Shown here: positions 52,165-60,790 of the stretch, piece after piece | How the letters are laid out: each line of letters opens with the position of its first letter | How positions within the stretch are numbered: the stretch's first letter is position 1 | Source: an uncultured Alphaproteobacteria bacterium | GTDB taxonomy: Bacteria > Pseudomonadota > Alphaproteobacteria > Rhizobiales > Beijerinckiaceae | DNA: 64,000 nt | Direction: 5' to 3' | NCBI GenBank assembly: GCA_937988775.1 | Contig: CALKHP010000030.1 | Location: forward strand, 186,001-250,000 | Program-made: the position numbers and the translations under genes | The notes under the pieces: model-generated | Seen by the model: only the letters and a program-made list of their open reading frames with translations | What the model was told of the DNA's origin: nothing | The model's database searches: none

Positions 52165-52614
52165 TCAGTGAACGTGTCGCCTCGACTCGCGCCGGGCCAG
52201 GTAGGACAGCGCGGCGTAAATACAGGCGCAGGCCGCCGTGGTCGCGAGGATCGGCACGCTGGTGACGCGGCTCGCCGGCACGAAATACAGCACCAGCACC
52301 TCCCCCGCCGACAGCAGCAGCCAAAGAGCGGCGCCCCAGGCCGCCGCGAGCCAGAGCCCGACCGAGGTCATGGCATGCAGCACCGCCGACATCGCGATCA
52401 GCACCTGCAACCTGAGCGGCAGCGTCGCGAAATTCGCGCCCGGCATCGCACCGAGGATTTGCGCCCAGGCGACCAGCGCCCGCAGCATCCACAGCACCGA
52501 CAGCACGCGCATCAGCGCGGCGCGGATCAGGTGCCAGCGCACGGAAGCCGGCTTGCGGCCGCCGCCGATCGGGCCGCCGGAACTGGCGATGCGGAGCCCT
52601 TCGTCATCGACCAT
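52165..52614 (-). CDS. Membrane protein of unknown function (DUF6163-like)
   Basis: This 149-residue protein has four hydrophobic segments in residues 28-140 and a basic end (RRESRRHVH). Its place by ldtR and its size suggest the DUF6163 family of rhizobia, which I name from memory with moderate confidence. The ATG overlaps the upstream enoyl-CoA hydratase-like stop (TGATG), so it is cotranscribed with that gene. Function is unknown. Confidence 0.65.
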   Translation of the reverse strand: MVDDEGLRIASSGGPIGGGRKPASVRWHLIRAALMRVLSVLWMLRALVAWAQILGAMPGANFATLPLRLQVLIAMSAVLHAMTSVGLWLAAAWGAALWLLLSAGEVLVLYFVPASRVTSVPILATTAACACIYAALSYLARRESRRHVH

Positions 52615-53672
52615 CAGGTCTGGCCCGGAAAGACGAGATCATCGGATAGGGCTACGAAATGCGCGGCGATCGCCGCCGGATCGACATCCTCGACGCGCGC
52701 CGGACGCCAGCGCGGCGCATTGTCCTTGTCGACGATCACCGCGCGCACGCCTTCATAGAAGTCATGGCCCTCGGCGATGCGCGACACGACGCGGAACTCG
52801 GCGCGCATCGCCTCCTCGAAGGTCATGGCCGCGCCGCGCCGCACCTGCTCGAGCGCGATCGCCATCGAGGTCGGCGATTTCTGGCGCATCGTCGCGGCGG
52901 CCTTGGCGGCAAACTCCGAGCCGTCAGCGGCCTTGCGGTCGAGCCGGGCGAGGATCTCGCCGACGCTGCCGGCCGAGAACACCTCCGCGATCAGCGCGTG
53001 CTCCCCGGCATGCTGCGCGGCTTCCGGCGCGACGGTCACCGCCTCGAGCGCCGCATCGACGGATGCGCCCGCGGCAAGGGCCGCGACGATGCCGTCGAAG
53101 GCGGCGGCGGGCGCGGCATGGGTCGCGAGCCCGGCCGCCATGGCGTCGCCGCGCCTGATGCGCGCGCCGGTAATGGCGAGATAGGAGCCAAAGGCGTCGG
53201 CGAGGCGCGGCAGCAGATAGGTCGCCCCGACATCGGGGAAGAAGCCGATGCCGACCTCCGGCATGGCGAAGAGAAACGTCTCGCTGGCGACGCGATGGCT
53301 GCCATGCATGGCAAGCCCGACGCCGCCGCCCATGACGATGCCGTTGATCAGCGCGACATAGGGCTTGGGATAGCGCTTGATATCGCGGTTGAGCAGGTAT
53401 TCCTCGCGCCAGAAGGCGCGCGCCTCGTCAAGTTGGCCGGCCTGCTTGAGGTCGTAGAGCGCGCGGATATCGCCGCCGGCGCAGAACGCCTTGCCGCCAT
53501 TCGCCCGGATGGCGACCGCCTTGACGTCGGCATCGTCGGCCCAGCGCAGCAGTTGCGGATGGAGCGCGCGCACCATGGCGAGCGTCAGCGCATTGAGCTG
53601 GCGCGGCCGGTCGAGCGTGACGAGGCCGAGACTGCCGCGCTTTTCGAGCAGGATCTGGGGGGCGCTTTCCAT
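52614..53672 (-). CDS. 3-hydroxyisobutyryl-CoA hydrolase-like enoyl-CoA hydratase family protein
   Basis: This 352-residue crotonase-fold protein fits the hydroxyisobutyryl-CoA hydrolase group, an enzyme of valine breakdown. It has TLDRPRQLNALTLAMV, the oxyanion-hole region FCAGGDIRALYDL, and the long helix set KPYVALINGIVMGGGVGLA, with PEVGIGFFPDVGATYLL. The ~350-residue length separates it from hydratases (about 260). The ATG at 53672 begins MESAPQ. It is divergent from hemB. Confidence 0.85.
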   Translation of the reverse strand: MESAPQILLEKRGSLGLVTLDRPRQLNALTLAMVRALHPQLLRWADDADVKAVAIRANGGKAFCAGGDIRALYDLKQAGQLDEARAFWREEYLLNRDIKRYPKPYVALINGIVMGGGVGLAMHGSHRVASETFLFAMPEVGIGFFPDVGATYLLPRLADAFGSYLAITGARIRRGDAMAAGLATHAAPAAAFDGIVAALAAGASVDAALEAVTVAPEAAQHAGEHALIAEVFSAGSVGEILARLDRKAADGSEFAAKAAATMRQKSPTSMAIALEQVRRGAAMTFEEAMRAEFRVVSRIAEGHDFYEGVRAVIVDKDNAPRWRPARVEDVDPAAIAAHFVALSDDLVFPGQT

Positions 53673-53890
53673 GGGAGTCTCCCGGCGGTTTCTGCTTCTG
53701 GCTCCGCCGGCGGCAAAGCTCCTGGCTCTTTGTGTGTCCGAAAGGGCGCTCGGTTTCAAGTTGCGACCAACTGCCCCGCGCTGACTGGAACGTTTCCATA
53801 TTTCTAAGCGCGACCGCTCCGCGTATAAGCGGGCGAGGCGATCCAGGGTGCAAGATGTGCGCGGGATCGCGCGATTGCAGGGATTTTCCG

Positions 53891-54904
53891 ATGTCACGCC
53901 GAGAAATCGTCACCCGCCTCGACCTGGTGCAGCGCCCGCGCCGCAACCGCAAGGCCGACTGGGCGCGCCGGCTGGTGCGCGAGAACGACATCTCCGTCAA
54001 CGACCTGATCTGGCCGTTATTCCTGCAAGAAGGCACGAATCCGCGCGATCCGGTCGCCTCGATGCCCGGCGTCGAGCGGCTGACCATCGACGCTGCGGTG
54101 CGCGAGGCGGAGCGCGCCGCCAAGCTCGGCATCCCGGCGATCGCGCTGTTCCCGAACACCGCCCCCTCGCAACGTGACGAAAAGGGCAGCGAGGCGCTCA
54201 ACGCCGAGAACCTGACCTGCCGCGCGCTGCGCGCCATCAAGCAGGCGGTGCCGGAACTCGGCCTCATCACCGATGTCGCGCTCGACCCGTATACCTCGCA
54301 CGGCCATGACGGCGTGATGGATGGCGAGCGCGTGCTCAACGACGACACCGTGGCGATCCTGACCCAGCAGGCCGTGATCCAGGCGGAAGCCGGCGCCGAT
54401 GTCATCGCGCCCTCGGACATGATGGATGGGCGCGTCGGCGCCATCCGCGCCGCGCTCGACCGTGCCGGCCATGACGAGGTGCAGATCATGGCCTATACGG
54501 CCAAATACGCCTCCGCCTTCTACGGGCCGTTCCGCGACGCGATCGGCACCGATGCGACGCTGATCGGCGACAAGCGCACCTATCAGATGGATTGCTGCAA
54601 CGGGCTCGAGGCGCTGCGCGAGGCCGAACTCGACATCGCTGAGGGCGCCGACATGCTGATCGTCAAGCCCGGCATGCCCTATCTCGACATCGTGCATCGC
54701 CTGAAGGAAACCTTCGGCATGCCGACCTTCGCCTATCAGGTCTCGGGCGAGTATGCGATGATCATGGCCGCCGTGCAGAACGGCTGGCTCGATGGAGAGC
54801 GTGCCATGCTGGAAAGCCTGCAAGCCTTCAAGCGCGCCGGCGCCGACGGCGTCCTGACCTATTTTGCGCCTCGCGTCGCGGAAAGACTGAAGACCGGCGC
54901 GTGA
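53891..54904 (+). CDS. hemB: Delta-aminolevulinic acid dehydratase (porphobilinogen synthase)
   Basis: HemB condenses two 5-aminolevulinates to porphobilinogen in heme synthesis. This 337-residue enzyme has DVALDPYTSHGHDG and APSDMMDGRVGAIR, and the two catalytic lysines in AYTAKYASAFYGPF and LIVKPGMPYLD. The metal-site cysteines of the zinc type are replaced (DVALDPYTSHGHDG), fitting the magnesium type. The ATG at 53891 starts MSRREIV. The next gene overlaps it (GTGA). Confidence 0.95.
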   Translation: MSRREIVTRLDLVQRPRRNRKADWARRLVRENDISVNDLIWPLFLQEGTNPRDPVASMPGVERLTIDAAVREAERAAKLGIPAIALFPNTAPSQRDEKGSEALNAENLTCRALRAIKQAVPELGLITDVALDPYTSHGHDGVMDGERVLNDDTVAILTQQAVIQAEAGADVIAPSDMMDGRVGAIRAALDRAGHDEVQIMAYTAKYASAFYGPFRDAIGTDATLIGDKRTYQMDCCNGLEALREAELDIAEGADMLIVKPGMPYLDIVHRLKETFGMPTFAYQVSGEYAMIMAAVQNGWLDGERAMLESLQAFKRAGADGVLTYFAPRVAERLKTGA

Positions 54905-56247
54905 AGGCGGCCGGCCTCGCCGTCCTGCTGCTCGTCGCGGCCGTCCTCGCCGGCTGCGCGCCGCCACTCGATAGCGACCAGGTCCGCATCTGCCGGCAGG
55001 CCCTGCCGGCGCTGAACCCGGACAAGGCCTCCTTCCGCATCCTGCGCACCAAGATGCTGCCCGAGGAAGCCGGCATCGCCATCATCTACGAGGCCGGCGG
55101 CGCCGGGCTGCCGCGGCACGACCGCGCCATCGTGTGCCGCTTCGCGCCGAGCCGGTTGCAGGCGGGCAGGCAGGTGCTGGCGGCGGTGAGCGACGATGGC
55201 GGGCCGCTCAGCCCCGCCTCGCTCTACATGCTCAAGCGTTTCTGGCTCAACACGCCCGACGCGGCGCTCGCCGATCCCGGCCCCCTCACCGGCCAGCCGG
55301 AACGCGGCGTCAAGCTCACGCCGGGCCTGGCGGTCGCGTTGCAACACGCCGTCTCGGCGCTGCCCGGCATGGCGATCTATGCCCTGCTCGCCTCGGCCTA
55401 TGCGCTGGTCTACGGGCTGATCGGACGCATCAACCTCGCTTTCGGCGAATTCGCGGCGCTTGGCGGCGTGGCGGCCAGCCTCGGCGTCAGCCTGGCGCTG
55501 CTGGCCGGGTTCAACTCGTCCGGCACGGTGCTGGCGACGGCGCTCGACATGGCGCTGATCGTCACCATCATGCACGCGCTCGTCGTGGCGCGGCTGGTGC
55601 TGCTGCCGCTGATGGGCCGGCCGGGGCAGCATGTGCTCGTCGCTACCATCGGCCTTGCCATCGTGTTGCAGGAATATATGCGGCTGGCGCAGGGTTCGAG
55701 CATCCGCTGGGTATCGCCGATCTTCGATACGCCGCTCGTCATTGCCCGGTCCGGAACGTTTCTGGTGACGATCACGCCGATCGCCGTCACCGTCGCCGGC
55801 GTCGCCTTCATGGCCGCCGGCGGGCTGCTCGTGGCGATGCGGCGCAGCCGGTTCGGCCGCAACTGGCGCGCGGTTGCCGACGATGCCAAGGCGGCGGCGC
55901 TGTTCGGCGTCTCGAGCCGCACCGTCTATAACCAGACGCTGGCGCTGTCCTGCGGCCTCGCCGGGCTCGCCGGCACGATCATCACGCTGTATTACGGCGG
56001 CATCGGCTTTGCCGGCGGCACCGGGCTCGGCATCAAGGCGCTGGTCGGGGCGGTTGCCGGCGGCATCGGCTCGGTGCCGGGCGCCATGCTCGGCGGCCTG
56101 CTGATCGGCGCCATCGAGGCGCTGTGGTCGGCGACGCTGCCGATCGGCAACCGCGACATCGTCATCTACGGCCTGCTCGTGGTGCTGCTGGCATTGAAGC
56201 CCGGCGGGTTGTTCGGCTTTGCCGGCCTCACGCCCCGGCGCGTGTGA
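54901..56247 (+). CDS. LivH-type permease with N-terminal lipoprotein domain
   Basis: This 448-residue protein is a fusion. An N-terminal lipoprotein-like leader (LAGC with Cys19) and about 110 periplasmic residues are followed by an eight-helix branched-chain amino acid permease domain (about 140-448) with AYALVYGLIGRINLAFGEFAALGG and NWRAVADDAKAAALFGVSS. It starts with GTG overlapping hemB. No LivM, LivG, LivF or binding protein is adjacent, so it may have adopted another role. The family is known; this head domain is less usual. Confidence 0.8.
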   Translation: MKAAGLAVLLLVAAVLAGCAPPLDSDQVRICRQALPALNPDKASFRILRTKMLPEEAGIAIIYEAGGAGLPRHDRAIVCRFAPSRLQAGRQVLAAVSDDGGPLSPASLYMLKRFWLNTPDAALADPGPLTGQPERGVKLTPGLAVALQHAVSALPGMAIYALLASAYALVYGLIGRINLAFGEFAALGGVAASLGVSLALLAGFNSSGTVLATALDMALIVTIMHALVVARLVLLPLMGRPGQHVLVATIGLAIVLQEYMRLAQGSSIRWVSPIFDTPLVIARSGTFLVTITPIAVTVAGVAFMAAGGLLVAMRRSRFGRNWRAVADDAKAAALFGVSSRTVYNQTLALSCGLAGLAGTIITLYYGGIGFAGGTGLGIKALVGAVAGGIGSVPGAMLGGLLIGAIEALWSATLPIGNRDIVIYGLLVVLLALKPGGLFGFAGLTPRRV

Positions 56248-56308
56248 GCGCCCCTTACGGAACCGAACGCCGCTTCCTATGTTCTGGCACCGAGCATGGA
56301 GATGCGAG

Positions 56309-56788
56309 ATGCCCGCAACGGTTCCACCAGTGACGCAGCCCGGCCGCGAGACGATGATGGCGCGCGGCTGGCTCGATGGCGTGCGCTCGCGCCGCGCCTT
56401 CGCCTATCTGTTCGATATCGTCATCATCCTGCTGATCCAGCTTATCGGCTTCGTGGTCGCGTTTCTGCTGGCGATCCCGACGCTCGGCCTGACGACGCTC
56501 GCCTTCGGGCCGCTCGCCGCCACGCCGCTGATCGGCATCCTGTATTCGGGGCTGACGGTCGGGAGCGCGCGCCAGGCGACGCTCGGGCAGCGCGCCATGG
56601 ACCTGCAAATGGTGCGCAATGACGGCCAGCCGATCGATTTCCTCTACGGCGCCTCGCACGGCCTGCTGTTCTATCTCAGCATGGTGTTCCTGACGCCGGT
56701 GGTGCTGATCGTCTGCCTGTTCGACAGCCGCAAGCGCCTGCTGCACGACATCGTGCTCGGCATGGTGGTGCGGCGCGTGACGCCTTAA
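56309..56788 (+). CDS. RDD family membrane protein
   Basis: This 159-residue protein has the RDD family pattern: an Arg and Asp pair near the first helix (RRAFAYLFDIVIILLIQ, about 26-42) and a later helix region with LGQRAMDLQMVRNDGQPIDF. It has three to four membrane helices. Function is unsettled in the family. The order hemB-RDD-bpt-parC-recO is usual in Hyphomicrobiales. I chose the ATG at 56309 because it gives the expected N-terminal length. Confidence 0.85.
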   Translation: MPATVPPVTQPGRETMMARGWLDGVRSRRAFAYLFDIVIILLIQLIGFVVAFLLAIPTLGLTTLAFGPLAATPLIGILYSGLTVGSARQATLGQRAMDLQMVRNDGQPIDFLYGASHGLLFYLSMVFLTPVVLIVCLFDSRKRLLHDIVLGMVVRRVTP

Positions 56789-56832
56789 GGGGCTGAGCTA
56801 GAAACTTCCTCGCATGGCGGACGAACTATTCG

Positions 56833-56941
56833 CCTTCTCCCGCGTGCGGGAGAAGGTCCCGGCAGGGGGATGAGGGCCAAGGCCGCGCCATCTCCCCTCA
56901 TCCGGCCTTTCAGGCCACCTTCTCCCGCACGCGGGAGAAGG
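56833..56941. repeat. CTTCTCCCGC-type inverted repeat
   Basis: Two near-identical 24-base palindromes (CCTTCTCCCGC…GCGGGAGAAGG) at 56833-56856 and 56918-56941 bracket an inner inverted segment (GGGGGATGAGG versus CCCCTCATCC). The whole 109 bases is a symmetrical element between RDD and bpt. Related single units are at about 60734-60756 and 63122-63143. Confidence 0.8.
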
Positions 56942-57062
56942 ATATTTCGGCCGACTTGCTGAAGCCTGCGGCAGCATACGGTATTGCAGCCGGCGATGGC
57001 GGGACTAGTATCGGGTGGCCGGCAGGCCAGGGCGTGAACCGTGCCGGAAAGGACGGATATTC

Positions 57063-57794
57063 TTGACCGAGCAACCGCGCGATGCCCCGCAATTCTATCT
57101 GACGGCGCCGTCGGCCTGCCCCTATCTTCCCGGTCGCTTCGAGCGCAAGGTTTTCACGCATCTGGTCGGCAAGCGGGCGCGCGAACTCAACGACCTTTTG
57201 ACCCAGGGCGGCTTCCGCCGCAGCCAGACGATCGGCTACCGTCCGGCCTGCGAATCGTGCCGCGCCTGCATCTCGGTACGCGTGCTGGCCGATGCCTTCA
57301 AGCCGGGCCGCAGCTTCCGCAAGGTGAAGGCGCATAACGCCGATATCCGCAGCGTCATGCGGCAGAACCGGCCGACCGCCGAGCAATATTCGGTGTTCCG
57401 CGCCTATCTCGACGACCGCCACGCCGATGGCGGCATGGTCGACATGACCGTGCTCGACTACGCGATGATGGTCGAGGACAGCCATGTCGAGACCATGCTG
57501 ATCGAATACCGCCTGACGCCGCCGGGCGGTGGCGACGCGCTCGTCGCCGTCGCCCTGACCGATGTGCTCAGCGACGGGCTGTCGATGGTGTATTCGTTCT
57601 ACGAACCGGAATTCGAGCAACGCTCGCTCGGCACCTTGATGATCCTCGATCACATCGCGCGGGCCCGCGAGATGGGCCTGCCCTACGTCTATCTCGGCTA
57701 CTGGGTCGAGGGCTCGCGCAAGATGGCCTACAAGGCGCGCTTCCTGCCGCAGGAGCGGCTTCAGCCGGCCGGCTGGGAACTCGTCACCGGCTGA
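57063..57794 (+). CDS. bpt: Leucyl/arginyl-type tRNA-protein transferase Bpt
   Basis: Bpt attaches leucine from Leu-tRNA to proteins with N-terminal Asp or Glu, marking them for ClpAP degradation. This 243-residue enzyme has the cysteine motif YRPACESCRACISVRV (near 62-75) and FEQRSLGTLMILDHIARA, YVYLGYWVEGSRKMAYKA near the end. The start is a TTG (57063) with AAGGA ten bases before it. The 3' end overlaps the opposite-strand MFS gene by 34 bases. Confidence 0.92.
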   Translation: MTEQPRDAPQFYLTAPSACPYLPGRFERKVFTHLVGKRARELNDLLTQGGFRRSQTIGYRPACESCRACISVRVLADAFKPGRSFRKVKAHNADIRSVMRQNRPTAEQYSVFRAYLDDRHADGGMVDMTVLDYAMMVEDSHVETMLIEYRLTPPGGGDALVAVALTDVLSDGLSMVYSFYEPEFEQRSLGTLMILDHIARAREMGLPYVYLGYWVEGSRKMAYKARFLPQERLQPAGWELVTG

Positions 57795-58996
57795 ACCGGC
57801 TCATGGCGCGCCAATTGGCCGAGACGCACCAGCGGCGAGAACAGCGCGGCGGCGAATGACAGCATGAAACAGGCCAGCACCAGCCAGAGCGCGGCGGAGA
57901 ACCCCAGCGTCGCGGCCACCGTTCCGCCGGCGAGCGCGCCGAGCGGCCGGATGCCGTAGATCGCCGCCTGGATGACGCCGCCGACCCGCCCGAGCAGCAG
58001 CGACGGCGTCACGATCTGGCGCACGCTGGTCTGGCACACGAGCCAGAGCATCGGCCCGAACCCGACCAGGAAGAAGCTCAGCGCCGGCAGGGCGACGCCC
58101 GGAAGCCGCGCCGCGAGCAGCATCGCGCCGGCCGCGACGACCGAGAGCGCCGGGCCGCCCACCAGCACGAGGCTCGCCGGCAGGCGGGCGAGGATCGGCC
58201 CGGCGCCAAGCGCGCCGGCGATCAGCCCGGCCCCGTAAGCCGATTGCGCAAGGCCGGCCTGTTGCAGGTCGAGCCCGGCTTGCGCGAGCACATAAGGCAG
58301 GAACACCGCCATCAGGGCGAAGAAGGCAAAATTCCAGAACAGGGCGCACAGCGCGATCGCCCGCAGCACCGGCACATCGAGCACGAAGCGGGCGCCCTCG
58401 CCGAGCAGGCGCGCCAGCGATGGCCGTGGCCCCGGCTGCGCCCCGGCATGCGGCACGGCAAGCCGCGCCAGCACGGCAAAGGCGGTGAGCGCCATGCCGG
58501 CCGCGAGCAGGTAAACCGCGACCGGAGCGACACGGACCATCTGCACGGCGATGAGCGGCGCGGCCAGCGTCACCGCCGCACGCGCCAGTTCCAGCCGCGC
58601 ATTGGTCACGGTCAGGCGCTCGCGCCCGACCAGCGCCGGCGTGATCGAATTGGTGGTCAGCACGAACATCACCGTGCCGGTGGCGGCGAGGAACACCGCG
58701 CCGGCGAGCAGCGGCAGCCAGCCGTGCCATGCGGCAAACGCTGCCGCCACGAAGGCAAGGCAGGCGATCGCCTGCGACAGGCGCAGCACCGGACCGCGCG
58801 GCAGCCGGTCGACGAGGATGCCGCCCGGCAGGGAAACCAGCAGCCAGGCAGCGCTTTGCAGCGCGACGAGCCAGCCGATGGTGGCGGCATCCGCCTTGAA
58901 CACCACCACCGCGACGATCGGCAGGGCGGCGAGCGAAAGCTGATCGGCGGCGTGGGTCGCGCCGGCAGCGGCGTAAAGCGGGGCGAGCGAGCGCAT
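57761..58996 (-). CDS. Major facilitator superfamily transporter
   Basis: This 411-residue protein has 12 hydrophobic helices. It shows MFS motif A (GGILVDRLPRGPVLRLSQ), and the start MRSLAPLYAAAGATHAADQLSLAALPIVAVVVF (first half of helix 1) is like that of the enterobactin-exporter or drug-efflux group. The substrate is unknown. It ends inside the 3' end of bpt on the other strand. It is divergent from pcaH, with a 205-base gap. Confidence 0.85.
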   Translation of the reverse strand: MRSLAPLYAAAGATHAADQLSLAALPIVAVVVFKADAATIGWLVALQSAAWLLVSLPGGILVDRLPRGPVLRLSQAIACLAFVAAAFAAWHGWLPLLAGAVFLAATGTVMFVLTTNSITPALVGRERLTVTNARLELARAAVTLAAPLIAVQMVRVAPVAVYLLAAGMALTAFAVLARLAVPHAGAQPGPRPSLARLLGEGARFVLDVPVLRAIALCALFWNFAFFALMAVFLPYVLAQAGLDLQQAGLAQSAYGAGLIAGALGAGPILARLPASLVLVGGPALSVVAAGAMLLAARLPGVALPALSFFLVGFGPMLWLVCQTSVRQIVTPSLLLGRVGGVIQAAIYGIRPLGALAGGTVAATLGFSAALWLVLACFMLSFAAALFSPLVRLGQLARHEPVQPVTSSQPAG

Positions 58997-59200
58997 GAAA
59001 AACCTTTCAGGGGACGATCGCCCTTTCTCCCACCGCCGGCGCGGCGGCGCGCTCCGGTTCCTGCTCTGCAATCGGCGCCCGCGATCACACCAAGGTACAG
59101 GTTGCATGCACCGGCGACGGCTTTATTTCTTGCCGGTGCAGGTAGACAATGCCGACGAGCAATCAGCGCCCGCCCGACTCGGGCGGGCTGAGGGAGCGCC

Positions 59201-59938
59201 ATGCGCAACATCATCCGCCGGGACGGCGAGTTCTTTCAACGCGACCGCGATCTGCAGCCGCAAGCCTATACGCCGATCTACAAGACCAGCGTGGCCCGCT
59301 CGCCGCGCCACGCCCTGCTGTCGATCGACAATTCGCTGTCCGAGATCACCGGGCCGATGTTCAACCACAACGAACTCGGCCCCCTCGATCACGACATGCT
59401 CAAGAACTACGCCAAGGGCGGCGATCCGATCGGCGAGCGCATCATCGTGCATGGCCGCGTGCTTGACGAGAACGGCCGGCCGGTACCGAACACGCTGGTC
59501 GAGGTCTGGCAGGCCAATGCCGGCGGGCGCTACCGCCACCGCAACGACAGCTATCTCGCGCCGATCGATCCGAATTTCGGCGGTTGCGGCCGCTGCCTCA
59601 CCGACGAGGACGGCTATTACTTCTTCCGCACCGTCAAGCCCGGCGCCTATCCGTGGCGCAACTACGTCAATAGCTGGCGCCCGGCCCATATCCATTTCTC
59701 GATCTTCGGCTCCGGCTTCGCGCAGCGCCTGATCACGCAGATGTATTTCGAGGGCGACCCACTGATCGCCAAATGCCCGATCGTCAACACGGTGCCCGAC
59801 CGCGAGGCGACCGCGCGGCTGGTGGCACCTCTCGACGTCAACGCCGGCGTGCCGATGGACATGCTCGCCTACAAGTTCGACATCGTGCTGCGCGGGAGGC
59901 GCTCGACCCTGTTCGAGAACCGGTTGGAGGGGAACTGA
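59201..59938 (+). CDS. pcaH: Protocatechuate 3,4-dioxygenase beta subunit
   Basis: PcaH is the iron-bearing subunit of the enzyme that opens protocatechuate between its hydroxyls. This 245-residue protein has the intradiol signature (LVEVWQANAGGRYRHRND) and the iron-ligand histidines in RPAHIHFSIFG (near 167), with candidate tyrosine ligands nearby (RNDSY, RNYVN). A GAGGGAGC element precedes the ATG. pcaG follows 3 bases later. Other pca genes are not in this window. Confidence 0.95.
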   Translation: MRNIIRRDGEFFQRDRDLQPQAYTPIYKTSVARSPRHALLSIDNSLSEITGPMFNHNELGPLDHDMLKNYAKGGDPIGERIIVHGRVLDENGRPVPNTLVEVWQANAGGRYRHRNDSYLAPIDPNFGGCGRCLTDEDGYYFFRTVKPGAYPWRNYVNSWRPAHIHFSIFGSGFAQRLITQMYFEGDPLIAKCPIVNTVPDREATARLVAPLDVNAGVPMDMLAYKFDIVLRGRRSTLFENRLEGN

Positions 59939-59941
59939 ATC

Positions 59942-60571
59942 ATGGTGCAGCCGCTCGGCTATCTCAAGGAAACCGCCTCGCAGACGGCGGGGCCCTATGT
60001 GCATATCGGCCTGATCCCGAAACAGGCGGGATTTGCGATTTTCGACAATGATTTCGGTGGCAATCTCGTCGGCCCCAAGACGCGCGGCGAGCGCATCGTC
60101 ATCGAGGGCCGCGTCATCGATGGCGCCGGCGAGTTGGTGCGCGACGCGCTGATCGAGCTCTGGCAGGCAAACTCGGTCGGGCGCTACAACCACCCCGACG
60201 ACCGACAGGACGACAAGGCGCTCGATGCCGACTTTCGCGGCTGGGGCCGGGCCGGCACCGATTTCGAGACAGGGCTCTACCGGTTCGAGACGATCAAGCC
60301 CGGCCGGGTTCCGGGCCGCGAGGGCAAGCTGCAAGCGCCGCATGCCAGCCTGTGGATCGTGTCGCGCGGCATCAATATCGGCCTGCAAACCAGGGTTTAT
60401 TTCTCGGATGAGACCGAGGCAAATGCGGCCGACCCGGTGCTAAACGCCATCGCCATGCGCGAGCGGCGCAAGACGCTGATCGCGCAAAAGAGCAGCCGCG
60501 ACGGCCAGACGATCTACACGTTCGACATCGTGCTGCAGGGCGATAACGAGACGGTGTTCTTCGACGCGTGA
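59942..60571 (+). CDS. pcaG: Protocatechuate 3,4-dioxygenase alpha subunit
   Basis: PcaG pairs with PcaH in the dioxygenase and lacks the iron ligands. This 209-residue protein shows the same fold: SQTAGPYVHIGLIP, VIEGRVIDGAGELVRDALIELWQANSVGRYNHPDD in short pieces (LIELWQANSVGRY), and PHASLWIVSRGINIGLQTRVYF. HASLWIV stands where PcaH has HIHFSIF. A GGAGGGG element precedes the ATG. Confidence 0.95.
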   Translation: MVQPLGYLKETASQTAGPYVHIGLIPKQAGFAIFDNDFGGNLVGPKTRGERIVIEGRVIDGAGELVRDALIELWQANSVGRYNHPDDRQDDKALDADFRGWGRAGTDFETGLYRFETIKPGRVPGREGKLQAPHASLWIVSRGINIGLQTRVYFSDETEANAADPVLNAIAMRERRKTLIAQKSSRDGQTIYTFDIVLQGDNETVFFDA

Positions 60572-60621
60572 GGGGGGAGACTGGAGAGGTGCGGCCTGCC
60601 CCTGCCCCTGCCCCTGCCCTC

Positions 60622-60756
60622 CCGACCTCACCCTGAGCCCGTCGAAGGATGCTCCAGCCAGCCGCAAGGCCAGCGCCGGACTCTCCACGCTTCGACAAGT
60701 TCAGCATGAGGTTGGAGGAGAGATGGCGTGATTCTCCTTCCCCTTGAGGGAGAAGG
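60622..60756. repeat. Mixed repeat block between pcaG and parC
   Basis: A CTTCGACAAG-type inverted repeat (left arm about 60622-60645, right arm about 60685-60707) is followed by a CCTTCCCCTTGAGGGAGAAGG unit near 60736-60756. No gene is seen. Confidence 0.7.
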
Positions 60757-60790
60757 TGGCTGCTCTTGAGCGCGGCCCATCCGCTGCGCC

